The notes below the pieces were generated by a model. The model had not been told where the DNA came from and did not search any database. It saw only the letters and a program-made list of their open reading frames with translations. The position numbers and the translations under genes are program-made. Below, in pieces: positions 47,697-57,488 of a stretch of 64,000 nt of DNA. Origin of the DNA: Phaseolibacter flectens ATCC 12775 (GTDB lineage: Bacteria > Pseudomonadota > Gammaproteobacteria > Enterobacterales > Enterobacteriaceae); the NCBI RefSeq assembly GCF_000518745.1, contig NZ_KI912488.1:838-64837 (forward strand). The letters run 5' to 3'. The first letter of the stretch is position 1. Every line of letters starts with the position of its first letter.

Positions 47697-48013
47697 TAAA
47701 AACACCTCAAAATTCAAGTAAAGATGGGGGGATCTTTCTGTATTCGCTTCTTCTAAACTCATTTTCTGGCAGAACAGTGTGATAAGAATCATACTTTTGA
47801 TCATCGCCATTCATGATATTTATCAAATTGATTTTCTTGTGATATTTTTAAACGGGACAAAATGAATACCGTATTTTATTTAATAATTTTAATAATATGA
47901 TTTTTTTTTACAAATCAATGCTGAGTTAATTTTCCCTTCATTGTAAAGGGGGCTTGTCATTATGATGGTTTTTTAAAATTATAATAATAATTAAGATTAT
48001 TTAGGGAGGTAAC
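47697..48013. other. Spacer between transporter and LysR gene
   Basis: AT-rich, no gene. Probably holds the LysR gene promoter; a strong Shine-Dalgarno sequence (GGGAGGT) is at 48004-48010. Confidence 0.5.
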
Positions 48014-48976
48014 TTGGTTTATGCTAAAAATAAAGGGATGAAAGATTGGGGAATTTTTATTCGCGTGGTAGAAACAGGGTCTTTTTCTCGTGCTGCACAA
48101 GAGTTAGGTAGCAGTATTTCAACCATCAGTAAAACCATTAGTCGACTCGAAGCGGTAGTTGGCACAATGTTGATGCGCAGAGATGCAAGAAATTTTGAAT
48201 TAACTGAGGCAGGACAGCAGGCATATCGACGAGGAAAAGAGATCATTGACTGTTTAGATATATTACTTGACGACCTCAGGAACCCATCTGGGGATGTGAG
48301 AGGACGCATTAGATTTTCTGCACCATCATTGATTTGTAATACGTTAGCAAATCAATGGGCGTATGAATTTACGGAATTATATCCCGAAGTTCAGTTGACG
48401 ATTGATATTAGAGAGCGATTTGATTTAAATAAAGAATCCGTTGGCTTTGACGACATATTATTGCATGGCGGGAGGATAAGAAGCGATGAATTAGTTCATC
48501 GGCCAGTTGCTCCAATACCGTTAGTTAACTGCGCGGCACCCAGTTATCTTGCTCAACATGAACCCATAACCAATCCTGAAGATTTATCTCAACACTGGGT
48601 ATTATGCTTACATAAACATACTCTTGCTGGCTCGATCACTTTGTATCATGGCAAGGAAAGGCAAGTGGTCTCGCACCCTGAAAATGCAAGGATCTATTTT
48701 AATAATCAAATGAGTCTATTGAGTCTTGTGTTACAGGGCAAGGGGATCAGTATAAACACTCCGTTGTGGTTGGTGGCCGATAAAATCGCAAAAGGTGAAC
48801 TGGCGTTAGTGTTACCCAATTGGGTCATTTCACCTTTACCAGCTTATTTAGTTTGGCGACATCGTTCATTGCAATACTACTCTCCGCTGTTTAATGTTTT
48901 TAGGGCGTTTGTTCAGGAAAAATGGAATGTCAGCCAATCTCATTCTGTATTGTCGGAAGCAACAACAAAGACATGA
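48014..48976 (+). CDS. LysR-family transcriptional regulator
   Basis: Regulator of 320 residues. The winged helix is FIRVVETGSFSRAAQELGSSISTISKTISRLEA (about 14-46), then a LysR substrate-binding domain with RIRFSAPSLICNTL and a C-terminal LVLQGKGISINTPLWLVADKI block. The DNA-binding part is of the AaeR/YafC-like subgroup. TTG 48014 is chosen because GGGAGGT lies directly upstream; ATG 48038 (MKDWGIFIRV) is the alternative. The target is unknown; the preceding MHS transporter is a candidate. Confidence 0.87.
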   Translation: MVYAKNKGMKDWGIFIRVVETGSFSRAAQELGSSISTISKTISRLEAVVGTMLMRRDARNFELTEAGQQAYRRGKEIIDCLDILLDDLRNPSGDVRGRIRFSAPSLICNTLANQWAYEFTELYPEVQLTIDIRERFDLNKESVGFDDILLHGGRIRSDELVHRPVAPIPLVNCAAPSYLAQHEPITNPEDLSQHWVLCLHKHTLAGSITLYHGKERQVVSHPENARIYFNNQMSLLSLVLQGKGISINTPLWLVADKIAKGELALVLPNWVISPLPAYLVWRHRSLQYYSPLFNVFRAFVQEKWNVSQSHSVLSEATTKT

Positions 48977-49064
48977 ATCATACTGAAAACATCAGATAAG
49001 TCAGTTAATTTTAAATGAATTATCTGATGTTGTTCAGGCTGTGCTATCAGAGGTCAAGCTCGAT

Positions 49065-49523
49065 TTAAATGTTTTGATAATTTTGTTGAGAATTCTCATT
49101 ACAATATGGACGAAAATTCGATTTATGGCAGGTGATCTGCTCAGCTTTTATTAAATTTCCTTTTTTATTTTCGTTAAGGTGGGATGGCAAGTACATGATT
49201 TGAGTCGCTTGATGAATTTTCATGAAATGGGGCGGTGTGTGTGTATTGATTGATAATATGGGTGAGGTGATTGATAAGAGGGGAAGAGAATGAGAAGGGA
49301 AAATAAAATGTTGAACTAAATGATGAGTGATATCGGTATCACGATGCATTAACAGCGGCATCGATGTTCTTAGCCTGCCGTTGATTAGCAGGCAATGCAT
49401 TTGGCTACTTTTTATGAAAATTCGAGGGCGAATATCGCTATCACTGCCAAGTTCTAATGCTGTGGCGTGAGTTAACGATAGTGACATCAGAACGACACTG
49501 ATAGATAATAATTTCATGTCCAT
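49065..49523 (-). CDS. Possible small secreted orphan (152 aa)
   Basis: Not recognised. The N-terminus MDMKLLSISVVLMSLSLTHATALELG has a positive start, a hydrophobic core and an A-T-A-type cleavage region, so a Sec signal peptide is plausible. The remainder is rich in His, Ser, Leu and Ile and has no repeat or membrane segment. The ribosome binding site is weak (CGGAAT). It could instead be a decayed gene. The frame is isolated between a LysR gene and dcm. Confidence 0.4.
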   Translation of the reverse strand: MDMKLLSISVVLMSLSLTHATALELGSDSDIRPRIFIKSSQMHCLLINGRLRTSMPLLMHRDTDITHHLVQHFIFPSHSLPLLSITSPILSINTHTPPHFMKIHQATQIMYLPSHLNENKKGNLIKAEQITCHKSNFRPYCNENSQQNYQNI

Positions 49524-49960
49524 TAAAAATTCCGTTATCTCAGGTGGTTAATATTTCTAAGTTGTTCATCTTGGTTAAAAGTCCAAGCTGTATTATTATC
49601 ATTTCATCGATTTATCGTTATTAATAGTATATATAACACACTATCCTATAAAGAACTTAAAAGTAAAACAATGTTTGAATTAATTGAAAGTGTTTATCTC
49701 ACAATTTAATCATTGACGTCAAATTTTCGCCATGATTATTTTATTAAATATCACCTGGATTTAATGACAAATTCGATTTATCTTCTGGTCTAAATATAAA
49801 TTGGATAAGCATATAGGGGCTGGTTATCAATCTTTGGTTAATATTTTAGCCGATCGTCGACAGATCAATGGCTACTTTTATGGTCACTGAACAACAATGT
49901 TCTGATACAATTAGCTAATCATGTTCATCCTACCATCCAGTTCGCTGTTGTCGATCTCTT
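49524..49960. other. Region downstream of dcm
   Basis: AT-rich, no gene. No vsr-like endonuclease frame follows dcm, unlike E. coli where vsr overlaps the dcm end. Confidence 0.55.
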
Positions 49961-51358
49961 TTATTTTTTGACCACTTGTTCAATGAGTGGTTGAAGTAAT
50001 AGTGCAACCGCATTGAATACCGGTACCACTACTGAGTTACCAAATTGTCGATAAGCTTGTGTATCGGAAACGGGGATGATAAAAGCATGACCGCCAGGTT
50101 GCTCAAAGCCCATCAGCCTTGCACATTCTCTTGGGGTAAGACGGCGAGGGCGCTGGGTTTGATTTAATTCATCATTGAAATTTTTTTCTGCTATGATCGT
50201 ATCCCATCCTCGGTCAATAAGAATTTCAGAACCATCTTTATAATAACGGGCAGACAAGGTACGCGTTGTGCAGTCAGTGTCTTGTGGATTGATCAATCCA
50301 TAACCAAATCCGTTACCTTTGGCTGCATGTTTTTTTGCGTAATGGAACAGATAACTCCATAATTTTGGACTGAGGATATATTTGCTATTGACGTTCTTTT
50401 CTAATAAATCGATCAATGACGGGCGTTTTGCCGGGTAAAAATTTTTAATATCTCGTAATGTGAAGCGATGAGCTAATTGCAAATCTCGACGTATTCCAAC
50501 CAATATAATGCGTTCCCTATGCTGAGGAACAAAAAAACGGCTATCAATAATTTTGGGATCCTGTTTTCCCTGATAGTGACTGTCGGCGATATCATAACCC
50601 AGGTTATCGAGTGTTTGCATCATAATCTGGAATGTCTGGCCTCGATCATGGCTTTTCAAATTTTTGACATTTTCCAGCACAAAAAAAGCAGGACGTCTTG
50701 CTTGTAGAATTCTGACCACATCAAAAAACAATGTTCCTTGAGTATCACAGGCAAAACCATGAGCTCGACCTAATGAATTTTTTTTACTGACGCCAGCTAA
50801 ACTAAAGGGTTGGCAAGGAAAGCCCGCCAATAAGACATCATGCTGAGGAATATGGTGTTTGATATGATGTAACGACTGTTGCTCAGTGATCTGCTTTTGA
50901 TGACTCAGTGTGATATCACGAATATCATGGTTAAATATGTGGCTGCTGTCATTATACCAATTCGCTTTATAGGTACGAACGGCATATTTATTCCATTCGC
51001 TAGTAAAAACACATTGGCCACCGATGGCAGAAAAACCATGTCGTAACCCACCAATACCGGCAAAAAGGTCAATAAAACGAAAGGTATAATTGGGGTGATG
51101 GGCGGGAGGAGCTGGCAAGAATTGTTGCAAAGCATGGAGGGTTGTATTCTCTAGGCAACGACAGCGGTCCTCTCCGTTGATATAGCGATTGAGTGAGGCT
51201 CGGCACCATGGCTTGGCGGCCGGATTATCTTGGTTGATCTGTTGTAATAGTGTACGGCTATCATAAATTGTCAGCAGCTGCTGAATTAACCCCCTCGCGC
51301 TAGATTCGGTAGAAGTTTGGCTTTTTTTATCAGATAAATCAGCATGCTTGGCAGACAT
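49961..51358 (-). CDS. dcm: DNA cytosine-5 methyltransferase Dcm
   Basis: Orphan C5-methyltransferase of 465 residues, expected to methylate the inner C of CCWGG. The order of motifs is normal: [12 protein letters not shown] (I), [11 protein letters not shown] with catalytic Cys182 (IV), VLENVKN (VI), [11 protein letters not shown] (VIII), then the target domain and GNSVVVPV (X). The N-terminal extension before motif I is typical of Dcm. ATG 51358 follows GGAG with five-base spacing; a GTG at 51376 is possible. No restriction enzyme gene is beside it, so it is a solitary methylase. Confidence 0.93.
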   Translation of the reverse strand: MSAKHADLSDKKSQTSTESSARGLIQQLLTIYDSRTLLQQINQDNPAAKPWCRASLNRYINGEDRCRCLENTTLHALQQFLPAPPAHHPNYTFRFIDLFAGIGGLRHGFSAIGGQCVFTSEWNKYAVRTYKANWYNDSSHIFNHDIRDITLSHQKQITEQQSLHHIKHHIPQHDVLLAGFPCQPFSLAGVSKKNSLGRAHGFACDTQGTLFFDVVRILQARRPAFFVLENVKNLKSHDRGQTFQIMMQTLDNLGYDIADSHYQGKQDPKIIDSRFFVPQHRERIILVGIRRDLQLAHRFTLRDIKNFYPAKRPSLIDLLEKNVNSKYILSPKLWSYLFHYAKKHAAKGNGFGYGLINPQDTDCTTRTLSARYYKDGSEILIDRGWDTIIAEKNFNDELNQTQRPRRLTPRECARLMGFEQPGGHAFIIPVSDTQAYRQFGNSVVVPVFNAVALLLQPLIEQVVKK

Positions 51359-51577
51359 AAGGGCTCCATTAGACACAGAATGTATAGTGTAACACTCTAA
51401 TATCTGTTTAACTAAAATAACAATTAGCCATGATTCTCTTCAACAAGCGGTTAACTATTGCCATAGACCCTGATAATATTTATTTATGCTTGGTAAGCAA
51501 GATGCTGGTTCCTGTTTGCAGAATGCCAGAATCGGGTAAACTTAATGTAGTCTAACATTACAATAAAAGCAGAATCT

Positions 51578-52408
51578 ATGCAGGTATGTAGCTTTATAAT
51601 TAATGACGAGGGGCGTGCAGCATATGGGCTGGTTGTGACCGGCGGTGTGATAGATGCAAGCCGTTATCTTCAATTTGTTGATCTCAAAGCTGTGCTACGT
51701 AACGATGCCCTTGATGAATTGCGGGCATTAAGTGAGCGTGAGCCGGATTATGCCTTACACCAAATACGTTTTTTGCCAGTGATCCCTAATCCCAATAAAA
51801 TTCTCTGTGTAGGGATGAATTATTCGGATAAACGGCAAGAGTTTGGCGAAACCAGTGCGGCCCCCACGTTATTTATCCGTTTTGCTGATAGTCTGACGGC
51901 GCACAATGAAGAAATAAAAAAACCGATTAGCAGTGAACAGTTTGATTATGAAGGTGAATTGGCAGTTATTATCGGCAAACCCGCGCACCAAGTGTCGCCA
52001 AGTGACGCATTGCAGTATGTCGCTGGATACAGTTGTTTTATGGATGCGACGGTAAGGGACATGCAGTTCACTTGGTTTACCGCCGGGAAAAATTGGCCAG
52101 CAACCGGCGGCTTTGGCCCTTGGATGACCACCACAGATGAGATCCCCGACCCACAGCAATTACAGCTACAAACATTCCTTAACGGTCAGCAGGTACAGCA
52201 GGACAACACGGAAAATATGGTGCACAACATTGCACAAATTATCGCCTATATTACCCGCTTTACGCCTTTGGCACCCGGGGATGTGATTATCACAGGCTCT
52301 CCTGGCGGAGTGGGAAAATCGAGAACACCACAGTTATTTATGTTCCCAGGCGATGAAGTCAGTGTTGAGATCAGTCAAATTGGTCGTTTGACGCATCGGA
52401 TCGGCTAA
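51578..52408 (+). CDS. Fumarylacetoacetate hydrolase family protein
   Basis: Probable metal-dependent hydrolase/isomerase/decarboxylase of 276 residues. The core runs from NPNKILCVGMNYSDKRQE (about 71-88) through FDYEGELAVIIGK (about 123-135), whose Glu residues bind the divalent metal, to DVIITGSPGGVGKSR (about 234-248). The family acts on keto-acid ring-cleavage products. The exact substrate is unknown. It converges on an ACS-type transporter 50 bases away. Confidence 0.88.
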   Translation: MQVCSFIINDEGRAAYGLVVTGGVIDASRYLQFVDLKAVLRNDALDELRALSEREPDYALHQIRFLPVIPNPNKILCVGMNYSDKRQEFGETSAAPTLFIRFADSLTAHNEEIKKPISSEQFDYEGELAVIIGKPAHQVSPSDALQYVAGYSCFMDATVRDMQFTWFTAGKNWPATGGFGPWMTTTDEIPDPQQLQLQTFLNGQQVQQDNTENMVHNIAQIIAYITRFTPLAPGDVIITGSPGGVGKSRTPQLFMFPGDEVSVEISQIGRLTHRIG

Positions 52409-52458
52409 CCGCGATTGAACAGGTGCCGTCGTAGTAGGATAAAACGATGGGCCTGTTG

Positions 52459-53727
52459 CTAATCGTGTTGATCTAAATCACAATTTTTAGGTAAGGTCAG
52501 AGCAAGGCCCGCAGCCAAGAAGAGCGACAGAGAAAGGGTGAGGATGGCGGTATTTTGGCCAAAATGCCAAATCATCATGCCCATTAACCAAGGGCCAAAA
52601 AAACCACCTAGATTACCCAGTCCATTGATGACCCCCCTCGCACTGCCTGCCACTTCAGCGGATGCAATACGGCCTGGAATAGACCAAAGCGGACCTGTGG
52701 CGGCTTTGATAAATAACCCACAAACTATTAAGGTGATATAGGCCCCTATTGCGTATTTTTCCAATAAGACGGAGACAATTAAGGAGCAGGCGAAGCCGAA
52801 TAGACCTAGGCTGATCCAAAAACGCCGTTTCCCTCGTCTATCGCTTAAGAAAGAGAGAAGATAGATGCCGACAATCATGGCGATATAGGGGATCACTGCC
52901 ATGTTACCGATGTCCGCCATATCGCCACCCATCAAATTTTTAAGTATGAAGGGTAACCATAGGGTAAATCCATAGTCACCCGTTTGGTAGAAGAAATTCA
53001 GGATAACCAGACGCACTAAACCTGAGTTGGTAAAAACATCACGCAATGGCGTCTGGCTTTTACGGACTAATTTTTCACGGGCTGCACGTTCTTTATTGAG
53101 TTGGGTGACGAGATACACTTTTTCCGCTTCAGGTAGCCATTGAGCTTGCTCTGGCCGGTCACTGATCAGGTGCCACCAAAGGATTAACACCAACAGTGAT
53201 AACACACCTTCAAGATAAAATAACCAATGCCAGTTGAGCCATGAGAGGATCGCGCCGGAGACGGGGGCTGTTAACAGCCCCCCCAAGGGAGCAAACATCA
53301 TCACAAAGGCATTTGCGCGTCCTAATTCCTTCTCAGGAAACCAGTTACTGACCATCGTCAGTACGACGGGTAACATGCCGCCTTCTGTCACACCAAGTAA
53401 AAATCGCAGTACCAGTAGTTGATATTGCTGGTTTACCAGTCCAGTGATGATTGAAATCACGGCCCAAGCAGACAACGAGTAGGCAATAAATCGTTTACCG
53501 CTGCCATGAACAGCAATCTTGCCGCCAGGGATTTGTAGAAACAAATAGCCGATAAAGAAAATACCACTGGCTAACCCAGCCATTTGACTTGTAATTGCCA
53601 AATCGTGTGCCATGCCGCCAGGTAAGGCAAAACTGATATTCACCCGATCCATAAACGAGATAATACAAGCGATCATAATTGGCACTATGATTCGGTACCA
53701 ACGGCTGCCGGGTATTTTCTGGCTCAT
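52459..53727 (-). CDS. MFS transporter, anion:cation symporter (ACS) family
   Basis: Proton-coupled organic anion carrier of 422 residues with 12 predicted helices. Diagnostic blocks are YRIIVPIMIACIISFMDRVNISFA at the N-terminus and the cytoplasmic loop around SDRPEQAQWLPEAEKVYL. Relatives move hexuronates, phthalate, tartrate and similar anions. It sits tail to tail with the FAH hydrolase, so the pair may handle one aromatic or dicarboxylate substrate. Confidence 0.88.
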   Translation of the reverse strand: MSQKIPGSRWYRIIVPIMIACIISFMDRVNISFALPGGMAHDLAITSQMAGLASGIFFIGYLFLQIPGGKIAVHGSGKRFIAYSLSAWAVISIITGLVNQQYQLLVLRFLLGVTEGGMLPVVLTMVSNWFPEKELGRANAFVMMFAPLGGLLTAPVSGAILSWLNWHWLFYLEGVLSLLVLILWWHLISDRPEQAQWLPEAEKVYLVTQLNKERAAREKLVRKSQTPLRDVFTNSGLVRLVILNFFYQTGDYGFTLWLPFILKNLMGGDMADIGNMAVIPYIAMIVGIYLLSFLSDRRGKRRFWISLGLFGFACSLIVSVLLEKYAIGAYITLIVCGLFIKAATGPLWSIPGRIASAEVAGSARGVINGLGNLGGFFGPWLMGMMIWHFGQNTAILTLSLSLFLAAGLALTLPKNCDLDQHD

Positions 53728-54186
53728 TGATTCTCTCTTGCCGTGTCTTCACTGGCGAGTTACTGAGGACAAATGTCTCGTTCAGTCACTCACTGTGTGC
53801 TGAGTGGTGATCTGTATCCACCGTTCTCAGATAGGGTGATAGTTAGCCTTGCAGAGTAACAGGCTATGATATAAAAAGCATGATAGGCTGGCGGATTACT
53901 GTCTGATAATTTCAGATTGAAATGTAACAATTATTTTACAGTTGTAGTAGGGCAATGAAGTTTAAAGGACTTTCTGAGAGAAAGCAGGGATAGCATCGAG
54001 TCGCAATCTGATGTTATCCCTTAAATGTTGGGCTACGCGGTGCGTTTCTTAGCGTTTGTTCAATGGTGATCGTGTTGTTGTGAAAAACGAAGGGTGAAGA
54101 ATAACGTCATCCATGCGGGAGCCTGACCCACTCTGCTGTAACCGATCTTAAAGAAAACGATAATCTGCCCGCCATCGCGGCGCTGA
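53728..54186. other. Spacer between ACS transporter and mtnB
   Basis: No supported gene. I looked for mtnC or mtnD remnants after mtnB on the minus strand and saw none. Confidence 0.5.
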
Positions 54187-54795
54187 TCAAGGTTGACAAC
54201 GGCGGTACAGCAGTTCGCAGGCAAACAGAAACTCCAAACCTTCCAAATGACGGCGGGCTTCGCTAACACTTCTTCCCCAACAGGTTAAACCATGACCACG
54301 TAATAAAAAGCCATAATCTAAAGGGGAGGTGTGTGCGGAGTGACGAATATGCTCTGCCAACGCGTTGATATCTTGGTTATTATCAAAAATGGGCAGGGAA
54401 ACCGTGTTTTGATGGCAAGAGTGTCCCCGTAAGGTTTTTTGCATTTCATAACCTTGCAACTTGAGGCTCGGGCCGTGCTCGAGGCGAGATAATACGGTGG
54501 CATTGACGGTATGTACGTGTAAAACCGTTTTCGACTCAGGATAGAGACGATAAATCAGGGTATGCAATGCCGTTTCCGCGGAAGGGGTCCCCTCACACAG
54601 TGCGAGTCCACTCTGAATATTAACCTGTAGAAAATCGTCAGCAGTGAGTGCGCCTTTATCTTTGCCTGATCCACTGATCCAGCACCATTGTTTGTCTCGA
54701 CGGATCGACATATTACCGCCCGTGGCGGGTGCCCATCCTTGCTGTCCGATCCAGCGACAGGTCGCAACCAGCGATTCAAGATCAGTGTGCGGCAT
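54187..54795 (-). CDS. mtnB: Methylthioribulose-1-phosphate dehydratase
   Basis: Zinc class II aldolase-fold enzyme (202 aa) of the methionine salvage pathway, dehydrating methylthioribulose-1-phosphate. The motifs GWAPATGGNMSIR (about 19-31), TVLHVHTVNATVLSR with the zinc His residues, and YGFLLRGHGLTCWG are present. ATG 54795 is chosen because AAGGA lies seven bases upstream. The longer frame starts inside a MetJ box at 54816. No other salvage genes are adjacent, which is unusual; the partners must be elsewhere or absent. Confidence 0.92.
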   Translation of the reverse strand: MPHTDLESLVATCRWIGQQGWAPATGGNMSIRRDKQWCWISGSGKDKGALTADDFLQVNIQSGLALCEGTPSAETALHTLIYRLYPESKTVLHVHTVNATVLSRLEHGPSLKLQGYEMQKTLRGHSCHQNTVSLPIFDNNQDINALAEHIRHSAHTSPLDYGFLLRGHGLTCWGRSVSEARRHLEGLEFLFACELLYRRCQP

Positions 54796-54810
54796 TACCG
54801 TTCCTTTTAT

Positions 54811-54834
54811 AGACATCTAAATGGCTAGATTAAT
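54811..54834 (-). promoter_or_regulatory. MetJ-type operator of mtnB
   Basis: Tandem 8-bp met boxes AGACATCT-AAATGGCT-AGATTAAT (first box 7 of 8 to consensus AGACGTCT). It lies just upstream of the mtnB start. The same AGACATCT-xAATGGCT stands before mmuP at 60657. A further AGACGTC core occurs near 54850. Confidence 0.75.
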
Positions 54835-54984
54835 AGTAGCATTGGTGTGGAGACGTCACAAGACGCGGCGCGCTGAAAATCACGAGATCAGGAAAGGTCG
54901 ACTGGGTGAATAGACAGTCCATCCGTGTTGCTTGATAAATTAGCGCAGGGCAGCAAATGATTCATTGCCCTGCGGCCTGATAGA

Positions 54985-56142
54985 CTAAGGCGTCTTTGGC
55001 TGGTAACTTAACGTGACAGGCGCATCAGGTATCTGAGTAAATTGTGTCACAATGGTATGATAATCTTGAATCGGATTTAACTGACCTAACGCCTTGGGAT
55101 AAAATAATTTTGCCAGTATTTCGACACCAATAATATTCCAAGGGTGATTGTAAAAGTGATGGTAGAGTCCGGCCACATGGCCTTGCACGACTGCTGGGAT
55201 TTGAGCAACAGCTGGGCGCTGTAATAAACGCTCAAAGTGTTGTTTGATTTGTTTGGGATCCGCATGGTAACCGAATGGGATCAGCGGACTACTGCTGGTA
55301 TTCCGTCCGGAGCCGGTCATCAGATACCAATTTGGCTGCATGGCGATGATCTGTTCCGGATTAATAAAGCCAGTCGCCCCGGTCAGAAGTGTTGTACCGA
55401 GATTCACCCCACCCGCGGCCTCAATCAATCCTCCCCAGCCATTACCTGCATGGGTAAAGCAACAATTATCCGAGTTGCCAGCGATAGGCTCGATAAAGAC
55501 TAACGGCTTTTTCTTTTGCTGACTGACGAGTTGCTGAATGTGCTGCAAATGCTGTTGATAAAATTGGGTGTAGTCGTGTGCCCGTTGTTGTTGATTTAGC
55601 ACGTTACCTAATAGCGTGAGACTGGCCGCTGTATTTTGGATCGGTTGACGATTGTAATCGATGAATAATACTGGGATGTTGAGCATTTTAAAGCGTTTTA
55701 ATACCCCAGTTTGCTCAAGAGCGGGTTTAGCGCGGAGTTGTGCTATCAGCAGGTCTGGCTGTTTGGCGATCACTTCTTCGTTATTGACTTCACCTTGATC
55801 TGAAAATCCCATATCGGGAATGGCGAGGGCTTCAGGCCAATGCTCACTCAGGACTTTCCACGTGCTCGCATCACTCCGCTTAATCAGATTATTCCAAGCA
55901 ACGAGACGCTTAAACGGATTTTCACGATCGAGGAGGGCGAGAGCCAAAATATCGCGACCATCCTGTAAAATGATCCGTTTCGGCTCTTTATTAATCACCA
56001 CAGTTTGTTGTGCGAGATCTTTCACCGTGAGTGGATAGGTCGTGGCTTGAGCAACACTCAGATAAGCAAAGTAGAATAACGTTAATATACAACAGACAGC
56101 AGCCAGTCTGCGGTGGAGGTTAGCTAAAACAGAAAGTATCAT
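54985..56142 (-). CDS. Periplasmic substrate-binding protein of an iron-chelate/B12-type importer
   Basis: Probable periplasmic binding protein of 385 residues (Peripla_BP_2). The N-terminal hydrophobic segment (residues about 10-33, ending VAQATTYP) is a Sec signal. Typical sequence blocks are TVVINKEPKRIILQDGRDILALALLD and NEEVIAKQPDLLIAQLR. It is divergent from the FecCD-type permease and its ATPase, with Fur-like sequences in the shared gap, so the three form one importer. Siderophore or heme-type substrate is likely; vitamin B12 is possible. Confidence 0.88.
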   Translation of the reverse strand: MILSVLANLHRRLAAVCCILTLFYFAYLSVAQATTYPLTVKDLAQQTVVINKEPKRIILQDGRDILALALLDRENPFKRLVAWNNLIKRSDASTWKVLSEHWPEALAIPDMGFSDQGEVNNEEVIAKQPDLLIAQLRAKPALEQTGVLKRFKMLNIPVLFIDYNRQPIQNTAASLTLLGNVLNQQQRAHDYTQFYQQHLQHIQQLVSQQKKKPLVFIEPIAGNSDNCCFTHAGNGWGGLIEAAGGVNLGTTLLTGATGFINPEQIIAMQPNWYLMTGSGRNTSSSPLIPFGYHADPKQIKQHFERLLQRPAVAQIPAVVQGHVAGLYHHFYNHPWNIIGVEILAKLFYPKALGQLNPIQDYHTIVTQFTQIPDAPVTLSYQPKTP

Positions 56143-56173
56143 ATTGTCCTGCAGTCATGTCAGTAGAATGTGT

Positions 56174-56335
56174 ACAAATGATAATGCTTCTTTTTTTCAT
56201 AATCTAGTAAAGAATGGGGGGCTAAAACTGACATATTGTCTGATTAACAGGTTGCCCGCTCGATGAATTGTTTAACAAAGATTGTATTCATTCTGTTTAA
56301 GGGTATCATCGTAAACAAGAATGATAATAGTTAAG
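56174..56335. promoter_or_regulatory. Divergent promoter region with two Fur-like sequences
   Basis: ACAAATGATAATGCTTCTT (56174-56192) and AAGAATGATAATAGTTAAG (56317-56335) each contain a GATAAT core and partial match to the Fur consensus. They lie upstream of the binding-protein gene and permease gene respectively. The pairing near both divergent promoters supports iron-dependent repression. Confidence 0.5.
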
Positions 56336-56447
56336 CTCCGTGTTTAGTTTTGTGTTCAAACAATCAGTAACCAGACACACTCAGGGCGGAGATATCAGTT
56401 TTAATGGATATCGAGATATGAAAACGCGTGTTTTACCAAGGAGTGGG

Positions 56448-57488
56448 ATGGCGAGTGATGCCAGCGAAATTTACCAACGAACCTTGCGTAATCGGGTTAT
56501 CTTTTTATTGGTCTTACTGTTGGCCATTTTATGCAGCATTCTGCTGGATTTCACTATTGGGCCGGCTAATCTGGATTTATCAACACTATTATCGACCCTC
56601 TTGCACCCGCATTCTGCGGAAGCCGCAACCCGAGTGATTGTTTGGGATATTCGTTTACCCTTTAGCCTGATTGCCGTGCTGGTCGGGCTGGGTCTTGGCA
56701 TGGCCGGCGCAGAGATGCAGACAATATTGAATAATCCACTGGCGAGCCCATTTACTTTGGGAGTGTCTTCAGCGGCTTCTTTTGGTGCGGCCTTGGCGAT
56801 CATTTTAGGGATCGGCATTCCAGGCGTCCCAGCCCAATGGTTGATTACCGGCAATGCCTTTATTTTTGCCCTGCTGACGGTCGTCATCCTTAACGTGGTC
56901 GGACGAAAGGCAACGCAATCCCGCACCACCATTGTATTATTTGGCATTGCCTTGGTTTTTACCTTTAACGCGCTGGTTGCGATGATGCAGTTTATCGCCA
57001 ATCAGGATACGTTGCAGTCGTTGGTCTTTTGGACCATGGGCAGTTTGGCCCGAGCTTCTTGGCAAAAGTTGACGATTTTGGCATTGGCACTGATCGTGCT
57101 GTTACCTTGGTCGATGCGCAATGCTTGGCAACTCACGGCACTGCGCTTAGGTGAGGATAGAGCGGCCAGTTTTGGGATCAATGTTGCGAGGTTGCGCATG
57201 ACATCCTTGTTGCGTATCAGTCTGATTTCCGCGCTGGCCGTGGCCTTTGTTGGTCCAATTGGGTTTATTGGATTAGTCGCGCCTCACATTGCTCGCCGTT
57301 TGGTTGGGGAGGATCATCGCTTTTACTTACCAGCAAGTGCTTTGATCGGGGCCCTGATCCTGTCATTGTCTTCGGTTGCGTCGAAAAATATTGTGCCAGG
57401 CGTGGTGATCCCAATTGGGATCATCACGTCTCTGATTGGTGTTCCTTTTTTCATTATGATTATTTTACGTAATCGGGGTAATTTCTGA
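56448..57488 (+). CDS. FecCD-family ABC permease
   Basis: Inner-membrane permease of 346 residues with about ten helices, FecCD/BtuC type. Key blocks: VWDIRLPFSLIAVLVGLGLGMAGAEMQTILNNPLASPFTLGVSSAASFGA and the coupling region FVGPIGFIGLVAPHIARRLVGEDHRF (about 268-293). ATG 56448 follows AAGGAG and gives the usual length; frames to 56340 add an atypical leader. Its stop shares one base with the ATPase start (TGATG), so they are translationally coupled. Confidence 0.9.
   Translation: MASDASEIYQRTLRNRVIFLLVLLLAILCSILLDFTIGPANLDLSTLLSTLLHPHSAEAATRVIVWDIRLPFSLIAVLVGLGLGMAGAEMQTILNNPLASPFTLGVSSAASFGAALAIILGIGIPGVPAQWLITGNAFIFALLTVVILNVVGRKATQSRTTIVLFGIALVFTFNALVAMMQFIANQDTLQSLVFWTMGSLARASWQKLTILALALIVLLPWSMRNAWQLTALRLGEDRAASFGINVARLRMTSLLRISLISALAVAFVGPIGFIGLVAPHIARRLVGEDHRFYLPASALIGALILSLSSVASKNIVPGVVIPIGIITSLIGVPFFIMIILRNRGNF

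Noticed and set aside
54060-54269. Frame after mtnB that might be a remnant of mtnC or mtnD
   Set aside because: It overlaps mtnB in another frame and shows none of the conserved residues of either enzyme.
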